From contig NZ_CP109055.1 of assembly GCF_035975855.1 (NCBI RefSeq), forward strand, positions 5,394,001-5,458,000: DNA of 64,000 bases, written 5' to 3'. The translations under genes were made by a program, and so were the position numbers. This document shows, piece after piece, positions 15,926 to 27,865 of this stretch (positions are counted from its first letter, which is position 1; each line of letters begins with the position of its first letter). Origin of the DNA: Streptomyces sp. NBC_01304. Its GTDB lineage: Bacteria > Actinomycetota > Actinomycetes > Streptomycetales > Streptomycetaceae. The notes below the pieces were generated by a model. It was given only the letters and a program-made list of their open reading frames with translations, was not told the DNA's origin and did no database searches.

Positions 15926-16372
15926 TTAGTCCGACGACCGCTTGGGCCGCCACACCACCAACGCACTCGTCTGCTGCATTTCCTGGTACGGCACCAGATC
16001 ACGTCGGTACGAGGCGTGGACCTGGGCCTCACGTTGCTGCATGGCGGCGGCGGCCCCCTCCACTGCGGAGGAGAGCTCCGCCACGCGGGACTGCAGCGCG
16101 GCGACCTGGTTCTCCAGCTCGATGATGCGCTTGATGCCGGCGAGGTTGATGCCCTCGTCCTGCGACAACTGCTGCACCTGGCGGAGCAGTTCGATGTCGC
16201 GGGCCGAGTAGCGGCGGCCGCGCCCGGCCGTGCGGTCCGGGGAGACCAGGCCGAGGCGGTCGTACTGGCGCAGCGTCTGCGGGTGCAGGCCGGAGAGCTG
16301 GGCCGCGATCGAGATCACGTACACCGGGGTCTCATCGGTCAGTTGGTACGGATTTCGTCGACGGCCGTCCAT
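15926..16372 (-). CDS. hspR: HspR heat-shock repressor
   Basis: 148 residues. A MerR-type helix-turn-helix: AAQLSGLHPQTLRQYDRLGL, then the wing GRGRRYSARDIELLRQV, followed by a coiled coil (ELENQVAALQSRVAELSSA). HspR represses the dnaK operon and other chaperone genes by binding HAIR elements (CTTGAGT-N7-ACTCAAG) with DnaK as co-repressor. Two such sites lie upstream of dnaK here, so it closes the usual autoregulatory loop. It starts 1 bp after the dnaJ stop and ends the operon. Confidence 0.97.
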   Translation of the reverse strand: MDGRRRNPYQLTDETPVYVISIAAQLSGLHPQTLRQYDRLGLVSPDRTAGRGRRYSARDIELLRQVQQLSQDEGINLAGIKRIIELENQVAALQSRVAELSSAVEGAAAAMQQREAQVHASYRRDLVPYQEMQQTSALVVWRPKRSSD

Positions 16373-16373
16373 C

Positions 16374-17579
16374 TCAAGCTCCCTTCGCGGCCTGGAACAG
16401 TTCTTCCCGAGGATCGTGGTCCTCAGTCGCCTTGCGGTAGGACTCCAGTGCTTCCTTCGCCGAGTCGGAGAGGGAAGTCGGAACCGCCACCTCCACCGTC
16501 ACGAGCAGATCGCCGCGGGTGCCGTCCTTGCGGACCGCGCCCTTGCCGCGGGCCCGCATGGTGCGGCCGTTCGGCGTGCCGGGCGGCAGCTTCAGGGTGA
16601 CCGGCGGGCCGCCCAGGGTGGGGACCCGCACCTCGCCGCCGAGGGCGGCTTCGGTGAAGGACACCGGGACGGTGACCGTGAGGTTGTCGCCCTTGCGGCC
16701 GAAGACCGGGTGGGTGTCGACGTGCACGACCACGTACAAGTCGCCTGCCGGACCGCCCCGTTCACCTGGTGCGCCCTTGCCGCGGAGCCGGATGCGCTGC
16801 CCGTCCGAGACCCCGGCCGGGATGCGTACCTGCATGGTCCGCGAGGACTTCGCGCGGCCCGAGCCCTTGCAGACCTCGCAGGGGTCCTGGGCGATGAGGC
16901 CCCGGCCCTTGCAGTCCACACACGGGTCGGTGAGGGAGAACCCTCCGCCGCCGCCCCTCGACACCTGGCCCGTGCCGACGCAGGTCGGGCACACGCGCGG
17001 TGTGCCGTTCTTGTCGCCGGTGCCGGAGCAGGCCTTGCAGGGCTGCTGGGAGGACATGCGCAGAGGAACCGTCGCGCCGTCCACTGCCTCGGTGAAGCTG
17101 AGCGTCACCTCGGACTCGATGTCCTGGCCCCGACGCGGCTGCGTACGCGTGCCCGCGCCCGCACCGCCCCGGTTGAACAGACCGCCGAAGACGTCCCCGA
17201 GCCCGCCGCCGAAGCCGCCGGCGCCACCCTGGCCGCCTTGGCCGGCGCCGCCGCCCTGGGTGCCGCCTCCGAAGAGGTCGCCCAGGTCGAAGTTGAAGGT
17301 GCCGCCGCCGGCGCCGCCGGGACCGGCCCGGAAGCCGCCGTTGCCGAACAGAGCACGCGCCTCGTCGTACTCCTTGCGCTTCTTCGGGTCGCCGAGGACG
17401 TCATTCGCCTCGGAGATCTCCTTGAACCGCTCCTCGGCCTTGGCGTTCCCCTTGTTGGCGTCCGGGTGGAACTCGCGCGCGAGCTTCCTGTACGCCTTCT
17501 TGATCTCGGCCTCGGTGGCGTCCTTCGGGACGCCGAGGACCTTGTAGTAGTCCTTCTCGATGAAGTCCTTGGTGCTCAT
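16374..17579 (-). CDS. dnaJ: DnaJ (Hsp40) co-chaperone
   Basis: 401 residues. J domain at residues 1-75 with the HPD triad (FHPDANKG), a Gly/Phe-rich stretch at about 85-150, and four CxxCxGxG zinc motifs (CKACSGTG, CPTCVGTG, CVDCKGRG, CEVCKGSG) around 185-250, followed by the C-terminal substrate-binding domain. It stimulates DnaK ATPase and delivers unfolded proteins. Third gene of the operon, 33 bp after grpE. The N-terminal MSTKDFIEKDYYKVLGV form is typical of the Streptomyces operon copy. Confidence 0.97.
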   Translation of the reverse strand: MSTKDFIEKDYYKVLGVPKDATEAEIKKAYRKLAREFHPDANKGNAKAEERFKEISEANDVLGDPKKRKEYDEARALFGNGGFRAGPGGAGGGTFNFDLGDLFGGGTQGGGAGQGGQGGAGGFGGGLGDVFGGLFNRGGAGAGTRTQPRRGQDIESEVTLSFTEAVDGATVPLRMSSQQPCKACSGTGDKNGTPRVCPTCVGTGQVSRGGGGGFSLTDPCVDCKGRGLIAQDPCEVCKGSGRAKSSRTMQVRIPAGVSDGQRIRLRGKGAPGERGGPAGDLYVVVHVDTHPVFGRKGDNLTVTVPVSFTEAALGGEVRVPTLGGPPVTLKLPPGTPNGRTMRARGKGAVRKDGTRGDLLVTVEVAVPTSLSDSAKEALESYRKATEDHDPREELFQAAKGA

Positions 17580-17612
17580 CCCCGGCGTCCCTCCTTCCGA
17601 GTGCCGGATACG

Positions 17613-20254
<2,642 letters not shown>

Positions 20255-20345
20255 TTATTCTGGCCTTACGGGCAGGGGTGGGGGTGGTGGGGCTCGGGGT
20301 TTCCCCGTGGGCCCCTTGCGTCCCATGCGTCACAGCGGCTTTTGA

Positions 20346-20564
20346 TTTCCCCCACCCCGCCCCTTCCCGAAAGTCCTGCGGACGGCTGGGGGTGGGTGGG
20401 GACGCGGGGTGGGTGGGGACGCGAAGTCCCCGCGGACGGCTTCGGGGGCTCCGCCCCGGACCCCGGATCGGCCTGCGGCCTCTATCCTCAAACGCCGGAC
20501 GGGCTGATTTATCAGCCCGTCCGGCGTTTGAGGACTTTCGGGAAGGGGCGGGGCGGGGGAGGAA
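20346..20564. repeat. nested inverted repeat with 50-bp palindrome, copy 1
   Basis: A palindrome at 20485-20534 has 24-bp arms (TCCTCAAACGCCGGACGGGC...) around TT. It is nested in an outer pair of 22-bp arms at 20355-20376 and 20532-20553 (CCCCGCCCCTTCCCGAAAGT...). Between the arms is a 17-bp tandem direct repeat at 20389-20423. The same palindrome recurs at 22454-22503. This sequence type is very common in Streptomyces intergenic regions. The rest of the 20.25-20.63 kb gap holds no gene. Confidence 0.85.
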
Positions 20565-20635
20565 ATCTCGACACAGCCATGCCCAGAATGCCCGGTTTGC
20601 TCGCAATTCGCACCCCGTCTCCTAGCCTGCCAGGC

Positions 20636-21478
20636 ATGCAACCCACCCCCCTGACCCGGCGCATCGCGGCCAGCCCCCTCGCCCCCGTGGCCAACTTCCC
20701 CGTGCGGCTCGCCACCGTCGCCCGGCACAACGCGAAGGTGCTGAAGCAGTCCGGCAGTTGGCTGGTGCGTTCACGCGAGAACGCCTGCTTCACGTACGAC
20801 CTGAAGGACGTGAACCGGGAGCAGCTCGCCTGGTTCGCCGCCACCGTCACCGGCCACCCGGTGAGCGAGCTCCGCGGTTACCTCGACGAGGTCGAGGCCG
20901 ACCACGACCTCAGGGAACACCTGCGGCGCACCCTCGCCGCGAGCCCCCGTCGCCGTACCTGCGACCACCTGGTCCGCTATGCGCGCCGGGCCGCCGCGTA
21001 CGCCGTGGTGCGGGCCCTGCGGCCCGAGCGGGTCGTGGAGGCCGGGGTGCATCGCGGGATCACCAGCTGCCTGCTCGCCGCCGCGCTCCTGCGCAACGGC
21101 AGCGGGCGGCTGACCACCGTGGACATCGATCCGCAGTACGGGGAGCTGGTACGAGGTCCGTACGCGGACGTCACCGATCGCGTCGTCGGGGATTCCGTGA
21201 CGGAGCTGGGCCGGCTCGCACCCGGCAGCGTAGGCCTGCTGATGCTCGACACGTATGTGGGGCATGCGCATGAGACCGCCGAACTCGACGCCGTCGTACC
21301 GGCGTTGAACGAGCAGGCCGTGGTCATGTCCACCGCGAGCCACTGGCTGACCTCGCTCGGCGAGTGGTCGGAGCGGCACGGGCGGTCCTACCTGCACTTC
21401 CGCGAGGACCCGGCCGGGCACTGGCACCCCGGCGAGGGCTACGGCGCGTCCTTCCCCGGGCAGGGGATCACCCGATGA
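20636..21478 (+). CDS. class I SAM-dependent methyltransferase
   Basis: 280 residues from the ATG at 20636. The SAM-binding core is VVEAGVHRGITSCLLAAALL with the glycine-poor loop AGVHRG, then TTVDIDPQYG with the acidic ribose-binding residue and LGRLAPGSVGLLMLDTYVGHA. An N-terminal 120-residue extension is helical and basic. Stop overlaps the next start (ATGA), so it is coupled to a deacetylase; the two probably modify the same cell-surface sugar. Substrate unknown. Confidence 0.75.
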   Translation: MQPTPLTRRIAASPLAPVANFPVRLATVARHNAKVLKQSGSWLVRSRENACFTYDLKDVNREQLAWFAATVTGHPVSELRGYLDEVEADHDLREHLRRTLAASPRRRTCDHLVRYARRAAAYAVVRALRPERVVEAGVHRGITSCLLAAALLRNGSGRLTTVDIDPQYGELVRGPYADVTDRVVGDSVTELGRLAPGSVGLLMLDTYVGHAHETAELDAVVPALNEQAVVMSTASHWLTSLGEWSERHGRSYLHFREDPAGHWHPGEGYGASFPGQGITR

Positions 21479-22386
21479 GCCTCGCCACCTGGTACCAGCG
21501 CTACGAGCAGTGGCAGGGCCTCGACCGGGCGCTGCAGCACTCCCCCGCCCAGGCCTGGTTCCGGTCCCGCGCGGCCACCCGGCTCGCGGTGCTCTGCTAC
21601 CACGGCATCGAGGACGCGAGCGCCTTCGAGGCCCAGCTGGAACGGCTCACCCGGATCGCCTCGCCGGTGTCCCTGCGGCAGGTCGAGGCGGCCGTGCACG
21701 AGGGGCGCCCGCTGCCGCCGCGCAGTGTGCTGCTCACCTTCGACGACGGGGACCGGTCGCTGTACGTGGACGGGCTTCCGCTGCTGCGGGCGTACGGGGT
21801 GCCTGCCGTCGCGTATGTCGTCGCGGGGCTGATCGGGACGGACGAGCCGTTCTGGTGGGAGGGGCTGAGCGACGAGCTGGGGCATGCGGTGAAGCAGGTG
21901 CCGGACGCGGAACGGCGGCGCATGCTGGCCGAGTTGCCGGTCCGGCCCCGGCGGCAGCAGCTGTCGGCCGAGGAGTTGCGGGAGCTGGTGGACGGTGGGG
22001 TGGCCGTCGGGAGTCATACGTTGACTCATCCGTGCCTCGACCGGTGCGAGGGGGCGGCCGTGGAGCGGGAGATCGAGGACGCGCACCGGTTGCTGACGGG
22101 GTTCCTCGGGGTGGCGCCGACCTCGTTCGCCTATCCGAACGGGAACTTCGATCCGCGCGCGGATCGGCGGCTTGCCTCGCTCGGGTACCGGACGGGGTTT
22201 CTGTGCGATCACCGGCTTACCGCGCCCGGGTTGCAGCATGCGCTGCGGCTGAGTCGGCTCCGGGTGTCGACGCTTACGACTCCGGCGCGGTTCGAGACTG
22301 TGCTTTCGGGGTTGCAGCCTGCGGTGTTCCGTACGGGGCGGGGAGCGGTTTCGGCGCTGCGTCGGGTGCGGGCCGTGGGGCGTTGA
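21475..22386 (+). CDS. polysaccharide deacetylase (carbohydrate esterase 4 type)
   Basis: 303 residues. The NodB fold shows an early CYHGIED strand, the catalytic TFDDGDRSLY (base and metal Asp pair), the zinc-binding SHTLTHPCLDR (His pair), and FAYPNGNFD. It removes N- or O-acetyl groups from a glycan. No signal peptide is evident, so a cytosolic lipid-linked or nucleotide-sugar substrate is possible. Coupled to the methyltransferase by a 4-base overlap. A second palindromic repeat follows. Confidence 0.85.
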   Translation: MSLATWYQRYEQWQGLDRALQHSPAQAWFRSRAATRLAVLCYHGIEDASAFEAQLERLTRIASPVSLRQVEAAVHEGRPLPPRSVLLTFDDGDRSLYVDGLPLLRAYGVPAVAYVVAGLIGTDEPFWWEGLSDELGHAVKQVPDAERRRMLAELPVRPRRQQLSAEELRELVDGGVAVGSHTLTHPCLDRCEGAAVEREIEDAHRLLTGFLGVAPTSFAYPNGNFDPRADRRLASLGYRTGFLCDHRLTAPGLQHALRLSRLRVSTLTTPARFETVLSGLQPAVFRTGRGAVSALRRVRAVGR

Positions 22387-22403
22387 GGCATTCTTTCGTC
22401 CCC

Positions 22404-22545
22404 ACCCCACCCCTTCCCGAAAGTCTGCGACGCCTTCCGCCCTTCGGGCGGTGTCCTCAAACGCCGGACGGGCTGAATATTCAGCCCGTCCGGCGTTTGA
22501 GGACAATCTTTGAAGCCGGCGGCAGCCTTACGGGAAGGGGCGGGT
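22404..22545. repeat. 50-bp palindrome with outer arms, copy 2
   Basis: A fully perfect 50-bp palindrome at 22454-22503 (25-bp arms, centre AATATT). Flanking pyrimidine-rich CCCCACCCC-type arms at 22401-22425 and GGGAAGGGGCGGG at 22531-22545 repeat the outer pair of copy 1 in weaker form. It acts at least as a terminator for the deacetylase gene and the convergent phosphatase gene. Confidence 0.8.
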
Positions 22546-23103
22546 AGGGGAAAGAATCAGTTGCCTCAACACCCCGTCGATCGAAGCCCCGCAAGCCCGC
22601 AACGCGTCATACCCCGCCCCCCACGGATCCGCGACGTCATCCGCGGCAGCGGGCGGCACCGGAAGGGTGCCCCGGGCCGAGGCAGCACGTGCCACGCCCC
22701 CGGGCGTGAGGTCCCCGGAGAGCCGTACGAACTCGCGGAGCGTGAAGCTGCGCCGCAACCCCGCGGGCCACAGCCGCACCGCCGCCTCCCGGTGCTCCCG
22801 CGCGAGCCCGAGCACCAGGTCGGCCCGCGACACCAGCTCGGCCGTCAGCCGCCGGGAGGTGAAGTCCCGGCCCTGGCCGCCCAGTTCGGCGAGGACCGAG
22901 CGGGTGGCCGTGTCCATGCCGGGCACGGACCCCGCCTCGGTGCCCGCGCTGGACACGGTCAGCGACGGGGCGTGCAGGGCCAGCAGGCGCTCGGCGAGCA
23001 CGGAGCGGTGGACGTTGCCCGTGCAGACGAACAGCACCGAGAACCCGGAATCAGAACGGGAATCAGAACGGGAATCGGAAGGGAAATCGGAAGGGGAACT
23101 CAT
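22528..23103 (-). CDS. low-molecular-weight protein tyrosine phosphatase (Wzb-like)
   Basis: 191 residues from the ATG at 23103. The P-loop FVCTGNVHRS sits at residues 25-34 (nucleophile C27, R33), and a late DDVADPWGAG supplies the catalytic Asp. Such enzymes dephosphorylate the tyrosine tail of capsule kinases. The next gene encodes such a kinase, 25 bp apart, so the pair likely controls polysaccharide chain length or export. Odd: the first 20 residues are a Ser-Asp-Arg/Pro repeat encoded by four 12-bp units. Confidence 0.9.
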   Translation of the reverse strand: MSSPSDFPSDSRSDSRSDSGFSVLFVCTGNVHRSVLAERLLALHAPSLTVSSAGTEAGSVPGMDTATRSVLAELGGQGRDFTSRRLTAELVSRADLVLGLAREHREAAVRLWPAGLRRSFTLREFVRLSGDLTPGGVARAASARGTLPVPPAAADDVADPWGAGYDALRACGASIDGVLRQLILSPTRPFP

Positions 23104-23128
23104 CGTGCCCACACCGCATCGGACGCGC

Positions 23129-24589
23129 TCACTTCTCCCCCGCCAGATACGACAGCGCGACTCCGTCACGCGGCCGGCTCCGGGACGGCCGCGGCGGCGG
23201 CATCCGGCGCGAGGACGTGTCGTCCGAGGCGTCCTCGGGGCGCGGGTCGCCGTATCCGCCGTAGGCCCCGTACCCCTTGGACTTGGGCGCGGGCGCCATG
23301 CTGAAGACCGTGCCGAGGGTGCGTACGCCCACCGTGCTCAGCGCGCTCGCAGCGGTCCGCACCTGCTCCCGCGACGTGCTCGACGCGCGTACCACGAGCA
23401 GCGCGCCCTGGGCGAGCGGGGCGAGGCCGACCGTGTCCGCGACCGGCAGGAGCGGCGCGGTGTCGACGATCACGGCCTCGTAGGCGGAGGCGAGTTCGCG
23501 CAGGAAGTCGCCCATGCGGTCGGAGGCGAGCAGCTCGGTCGGGTTGGGCGGGATCGCGCCGCTGGTGAGGACCGCGAGGCCGCTGGGGCCCTGCTGCATC
23601 ACCTCGGCGATCGAGGCCCGGCCGATCAGGACGGTGGTCAGGCCCGCGTCCTGGACGAGCCCGAAGGTGCGGGCGACGCACGGGCGGCGCAGGTCCGCGT
23701 CGACGAGGCAGGTGGTGACGCCGGCCTCGGCGAGCGAAACCGCCAGGTTGGCCGCGGTGTTGGTCTTGCCCTCGCCGGGCAGTGAGCTGGTCACGACCAT
23801 CACCCTGGGGCGGTCGTCGACCTGCGCGAACTGAAGGTTGGTGCGCAGTCGGCGGAAGGCCTCGGCGCGCGCCGAGTGTCCGCTGTCGCCCGTGGTCAGC
23901 GGGTGGTCGGGGGCCGCCTTGTCGTAGGGGATGGAGCACAGGACGGGCAGCGCGGTCAGCTCGCTGAGGGCCTCGGCGCTCTTGAGCGTCGTGTCGAGGG
24001 TCTCCAGGAGGACGACGAGGCCGGCGCCCAGGAGCAGCCCGCCGAGGATGCCCGCCGCCATGTTGAGCAGCGGCTTGGGCGAGACGGGCGCACCGGGCAC
24101 GGCCGCCTGCTGGGTGATGCCGAGCGAGACCGGCGCGAGGGACGAGCCCTGCGGGGTCTCCAACTGCTCGACGACGTCCGAGAAGCGCAGCGCCACGGCG
24201 TTGGCCACGCGGGCGGCCCGGCCGGGCTTGGTGTCGGTCACGACGATGTTGATGAGCACGGTGTTCAGCGGGGCCTCGGCCTTGATGCGCCCGGCCAGTT
24301 CGCCGGAGGTCAGGCCCGGCTTCAGCTCGCGGGCGACGTGGTCCGTGACCTGACGGGTGGCGACGATCGCCACGTACGACTGGACGCGTGACTGCAAGAA
24401 GCTCTGGCCCTGGTTCAGCTGGACGGTGTCGCCGCCCGAACGGGCCGCGACGAAGAGCTGGGCACGGGCCTCGTACTCGGGTGTGGACAGTGCGGTTGCC
24501 GTCCAGCCTGCCGCGGCACCGAGCAGCAGACAGACGAGCGCGACCGGCCAGCGTCTGGCGATCACCTTCAGGAATCCGTGGAGATCCAC
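23129..24589 (-). CDS. chain-length determinant / tyrosine autokinase (Wzc-like)
   Basis: 486 residues. Two membrane segments (about 15-33 and 176-194) frame an extracellular Wzz domain; the cytosolic kinase domain begins near 235. Walker A is SSLPGEGKTN (268-277) and Walker A' is CLVDADLRRP (294-303); a further VDTAPLLP strand follows. A Tyr-rich cluster KGYGAYGGYG lies at 438-447 near the C-terminus. These BY-kinases govern polymerisation and export of surface polysaccharides and are switched by a phosphatase such as its neighbour. Head gene of the minus-strand pair with the GDP-fucose synthase upstream. Confidence 0.92.
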   Translation of the reverse strand: MDLHGFLKVIARRWPVALVCLLLGAAAGWTATALSTPEYEARAQLFVAARSGGDTVQLNQGQSFLQSRVQSYVAIVATRQVTDHVARELKPGLTSGELAGRIKAEAPLNTVLINIVVTDTKPGRAARVANAVALRFSDVVEQLETPQGSSLAPVSLGITQQAAVPGAPVSPKPLLNMAAGILGGLLLGAGLVVLLETLDTTLKSAEALSELTALPVLCSIPYDKAAPDHPLTTGDSGHSARAEAFRRLRTNLQFAQVDDRPRVMVVTSSLPGEGKTNTAANLAVSLAEAGVTTCLVDADLRRPCVARTFGLVQDAGLTTVLIGRASIAEVMQQGPSGLAVLTSGAIPPNPTELLASDRMGDFLRELASAYEAVIVDTAPLLPVADTVGLAPLAQGALLVVRASSTSREQVRTAASALSTVGVRTLGTVFSMAPAPKSKGYGAYGGYGDPRPEDASDDTSSRRMPPPRPSRSRPRDGVALSYLAGEK

Positions 24590-24641
24590 GTGCGTGCTCC
24601 TTGCGAGATGTGCGACGTATGCGACAGGTGGGGACGGTGGA

Positions 24642-25613
24642 TCAGGGGCGGGACTGGCTGCGCAGCCAGGCGTAGGTCTCCGCGAGGCCGTCGGGCAGCG
24701 CGATCTCCGGCTTCCAGCCGAGGCCGTTGATCAGGCCGGTGTCGAGGAGCTTCTGCGGGGTGCCGTCGGGACGGGAGGCGTCCCACTCGACGCTCCCCTG
24801 GTAGCCGACGGTGCGGGCGATGAGCGCGGCGAGCTCGCGCAGCTCCAGGTCCGAGCCGGTGCCTACGTTGACGGGGGCGTCGCCGTCGTAGTTCTCCAGG
24901 AGGAACAGGCAGGCCCGGGCCAGGTCGTCGACGTGCAGGAATTCGCGGCGTGGCGTGCCGCTGCCCCAGTGGGTGATGCGGGAGGCGCGCCGGCTGTGGG
25001 CCTCGTGGGTGCGCTGCAGCATCGCGGGGACGACGTGCGAGGTGCGCGGGTCGAGGTTGTCGCCGGGGCCGTAGAGGTTGGTCGGCATCGCGGAGATGTA
25101 GGGCAGTCCGTACTGCCTGCGCAGCGCCTGGATGTGCAGGATCCCGGAGATCTTGGCGATGGCGTACGCGTCGTTGGTGGGCTCCAGCGGACCCGTGAGC
25201 AGCGCCGACTCGGGGATGGGCTGCGGGGCGTGCTTGGGATAGATGCAGCTGGAGCCGAGGAAGAGCAGGCGCTCTACGCCGAACTCGTGGGCCGCGTCCA
25301 GGACGTTGAGCTGGATGCGGAGGTTGTCGGAGAGGAAGTCGACGGGGCGCGCGGCGTTCGCGGCGATGCCGCCGACCCGGGCCGCCGCGAGGACGACGAC
25401 CCGGGGGCGCTCGGCGGCGTACAGCCTGCGTACCGCGTCCCTCTCCCGCAGATCGGTGACGTCCGAGGAGCGCAGCAGCAGGTCGCCGAAGCCCTGCTCG
25501 GTGAAGTGGCGCACCAGCGCGGAGCCGACGAGGCCGCGGTGTCCGGCGATGTGCACGCGTGCGGTGCGGCTCAGCTCGGCAGGGCTCAGGGTCCGGAGTT
25601 CCACGCTGTGCAT
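24642..25613 (-). CDS. fcl: GDP-L-fucose synthase
   Basis: 323 residues. NADP-binding AGHRGLVGSALVRHF at about residues 22-36, LLFLGSSCIYP, and the catalytic YAIAKISG (Tyr/Lys pair). PTNLYGPGDN and the EFLHVDDLA strand are typical of GDP-4-keto-6-deoxymannose epimerase/reductases. It makes GDP-L-fucose from the product of Gmd, encoded at 27844. Divergent from the plus-strand polysaccharide operon; the 87-bp gap between them is the only room for both promoters. Confidence 0.88.
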   Translation of the reverse strand: MHSVELRTLSPAELSRTARVHIAGHRGLVGSALVRHFTEQGFGDLLLRSSDVTDLRERDAVRRLYAAERPRVVVLAAARVGGIAANAARPVDFLSDNLRIQLNVLDAAHEFGVERLLFLGSSCIYPKHAPQPIPESALLTGPLEPTNDAYAIAKISGILHIQALRRQYGLPYISAMPTNLYGPGDNLDPRTSHVVPAMLQRTHEAHSRRASRITHWGSGTPRREFLHVDDLARACLFLLENYDGDAPVNVGTGSDLELRELAALIARTVGYQGSVEWDASRPDGTPQKLLDTGLINGLGWKPEIALPDGLAETYAWLRSQSRP

Positions 25614-25700
25614 CCCATCGGATCGTCCCGGTATGTCCGAACCATGAGATTAGCCACTTATGCGGCACTCTTCCGGTAGCGCCCTACCCGAGGAGCTCAT

Positions 25701-26561
25701 GTGGTGCAACCGCAGCAGCCATCGCGCCTTGCCGTTCTGATGACCAGTCACAACCGGTGCGAGACAACCCTGTCGGCGATCGAAGCCCTCGACCGGCAGT
25801 CCGGGCTGCCCGAAGGGACGGCCGTGGACATCTACCTGGTCGACGCGGGCAGCAGCGACGGCACCCCGGACGCGGTACGCCGTCTCCACCCGGGCGTCCA
25901 CCTGATGAGCGTCGGATCCGATGTCTTCTGGGGCCAGGGCATGCGCATCGCCAGCCGCAACAGCCGGGGCGCGGGCAGCCCGCACTTCACCCACCAGCTG
26001 TGGCTCAACGACGACGTGGAGCTCGCCACCGACGCGCTCGCCCACCTCCTGGTCACCGCCGAACAGGTCGGCGAGGACGCCGTGGTGGTCGGCGCCGTGC
26101 ACGCGCGGGGCGACCACGGACACACCACCTACTCGGGCCGCCGCGGCCGCGCCCTGCACCTGGTCGAGCCCACCGGCCGGCCCGAACCCTGCGACACGTA
26201 CAACGGCAACGTCGTCCTCATCCCCCGCGCGGTGCGCGAGCGCGTCGGCGACATCGACCGGCGCTTCCGGCACGGCATGGGCGACTACGACCACGGCTTC
26301 CGGGCCCGCAAGGCGGGCGTGCCCGCCTATGTGGCGCCCCGTCATGTCGGGGCCTGCGACACCAATCCGCCCCTGACCGGTTCGCACGAGCCCGGCATCG
26401 GCGTGCGCGAGGCCCTGCGCCGGGTCACCTCGGTGCGCGAACTGCCCACGCGGGCCTGGTGGGCGTACTGCCTGCGGCACGGCTGGCCGTGGGCGCCGGT
26501 GCACATGGTGTCGCCCTATGTGCGGACCGTGGTGCGGGCGGGGGTCGGCAGATGGAACTGA
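25701..26561 (+). CDS. family 2-type glycosyltransferase
   Basis: 286 residues. Begins [20 protein letters not shown], the GT2 start; [15 protein letters not shown] is the nucleotide-binding D-x-D region, [10 protein letters not shown] holds the metal-binding acid residues, and [19 protein letters not shown] the acceptor region. Resembles rhamnosyl/fucosyl transferases of GT2. Two GTG codons at 25701-25706; GAGGAG lies upstream. The stop overlaps the Wzy-like gene, so it leads an operon of eight genes. Confidence 0.85.
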   Translation: MVQPQQPSRLAVLMTSHNRCETTLSAIEALDRQSGLPEGTAVDIYLVDAGSSDGTPDAVRRLHPGVHLMSVGSDVFWGQGMRIASRNSRGAGSPHFTHQLWLNDDVELATDALAHLLVTAEQVGEDAVVVGAVHARGDHGHTTYSGRRGRALHLVEPTGRPEPCDTYNGNVVLIPRAVRERVGDIDRRFRHGMGDYDHGFRARKAGVPAYVAPRHVGACDTNPPLTGSHEPGIGVREALRRVTSVRELPTRAWWAYCLRHGWPWAPVHMVSPYVRTVVRAGVGRWN

Positions 26562-27865
26562 CCCCCTCCGCCCTCCTCCTCGCCTCGACGGTCCTGCTCG
26601 CGTTCGGCTTCCTGGTGTGGGGCTGCTGCAGGCGGCCGTTGTGGGGCATCGTGCTGTTCGCGGGGGCCCGCCTGTGGGAGTCCCTGAGCACCGACACGGC
26701 GGGCCTGTCCGCCACCGGTGTCGACCTGATGGCCGCGGACGCGGTCGCCCTGGTCCTGTTGTGCGCCGCCGCCCCGCGACTCCTCAGCGGGGGGCGGCTA
26801 CGGCTGCCCGCGCCGGTCGCGCTCGTGGCGCTGTGCGTCCTCGGCGGCACGCTGGTTGTCTCGGCCGCCCGCGGGATCGCCGTCGTCGGGCTGCAGCGCA
26901 CCGGGCTCGACGCCCGCCCGGTCTTCCAGCTCTGCGCGGTGGCACTGTTCGCGGCCACCTTGCCCGCGACCCGGGCGACCCTCACCTTCTTCGTACGCCT
27001 CTGGGCCTGCTACGCCATCGTGCTGTGCGGGGCCGTCCTGCTGTGGTGGCTGGACACGGGGATCGGCGGCGCCGGACAGAACGTGGCCGTCGACGGAGTG
27101 CTCACCGAGGCCCGGCCGCTGAGCGCCATGGAGTCACTGGTCATCGGCCAGGCCGCGGTGCTGCTCCTCTACCGGTACGGCGCCTCGATGCGCGCCCGGG
27201 TGCTCGCGGTCTCCATGGTGGTGATCGTCATCCTGATGCAGAGCCGCTCGGGCTGGATCGCCTGCGCGGCGATGTGCGCCTGCCTCCTCGTCCGGCGCGG
27301 GCGCGCCGGCGCTTCCCGGCTCGCGACCCTCGCCCAGGCCGCCGGCGTCGTCTCGTTCCTGGTGCTCGCAGGACTGCTCAACCAGTCCAGCACGGTGGCG
27401 GACAGCCTGCTCACATCGAGCCAGGACACCACGACCTTCACCTGGCGCGTGGACAACTGGCTGTCGGCGCTTCCCGTGCTGCACAGCCCCGGGGACTGGA
27501 TGCTCGGGGTGCCCCTCGGCGGGGACACCCGGCGTCTCGTACCCGGCGGCCTCACCGAGGTGTCCATGCACAACCACTTCCTGGACGTCCTGGTGCACCA
27601 GGGCCTGCTCGGCGTGGCGGCCCTCGTGGCCCTCTACGGGTGCGTGTGGCGCCGGGCCTCGCGCGTCCCCGACGGCACGCTCCTGAGGGCCCTCGTGCTC
27701 GGCCTGGTCACCTTCTCGATCACCTATCCGCTCCGGCCCGAACAGGCCCTGCTCCTCGGCCTGTTGGCCGTCTTCGCCGGTCGCCGCCCCGATCCCCCCG
27801 TCGTGTCCCTGCCCCTGCCCGCCCGCCCCATTCTGGAGACGCCATGCCCCGCCGTACCGCGCTGA
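26552..27865 (+). CDS. O-antigen polymerase/ligase-like membrane protein (Wzy/WaaL-like)
   Basis: 437 residues, start 10 bases inside the previous gene. About ten to twelve hydrophobic segments, with a long loop containing [16 protein letters not shown] and [17 protein letters not shown]. That NHFLD-x-x-x-x-x-G pattern is the O-antigen ligase/polymerase signature. It would polymerise or transfer lipid-linked repeat units on the outer face of the membrane. Sits with a flippase, so a Wzx/Wzy pathway is likely. Confidence 0.8.
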   Translation: MELTPSALLLASTVLLAFGFLVWGCCRRPLWGIVLFAGARLWESLSTDTAGLSATGVDLMAADAVALVLLCAAAPRLLSGGRLRLPAPVALVALCVLGGTLVVSAARGIAVVGLQRTGLDARPVFQLCAVALFAATLPATRATLTFFVRLWACYAIVLCGAVLLWWLDTGIGGAGQNVAVDGVLTEARPLSAMESLVIGQAAVLLLYRYGASMRARVLAVSMVVIVILMQSRSGWIACAAMCACLLVRRGRAGASRLATLAQAAGVVSFLVLAGLLNQSSTVADSLLTSSQDTTTFTWRVDNWLSALPVLHSPGDWMLGVPLGGDTRRLVPGGLTEVSMHNHFLDVLVHQGLLGVAALVALYGCVWRRASRVPDGTLLRALVLGLVTFSITYPLRPEQALLLGLLAVFAGRRPDPPVVSLPLPARPILETPCPAVPR

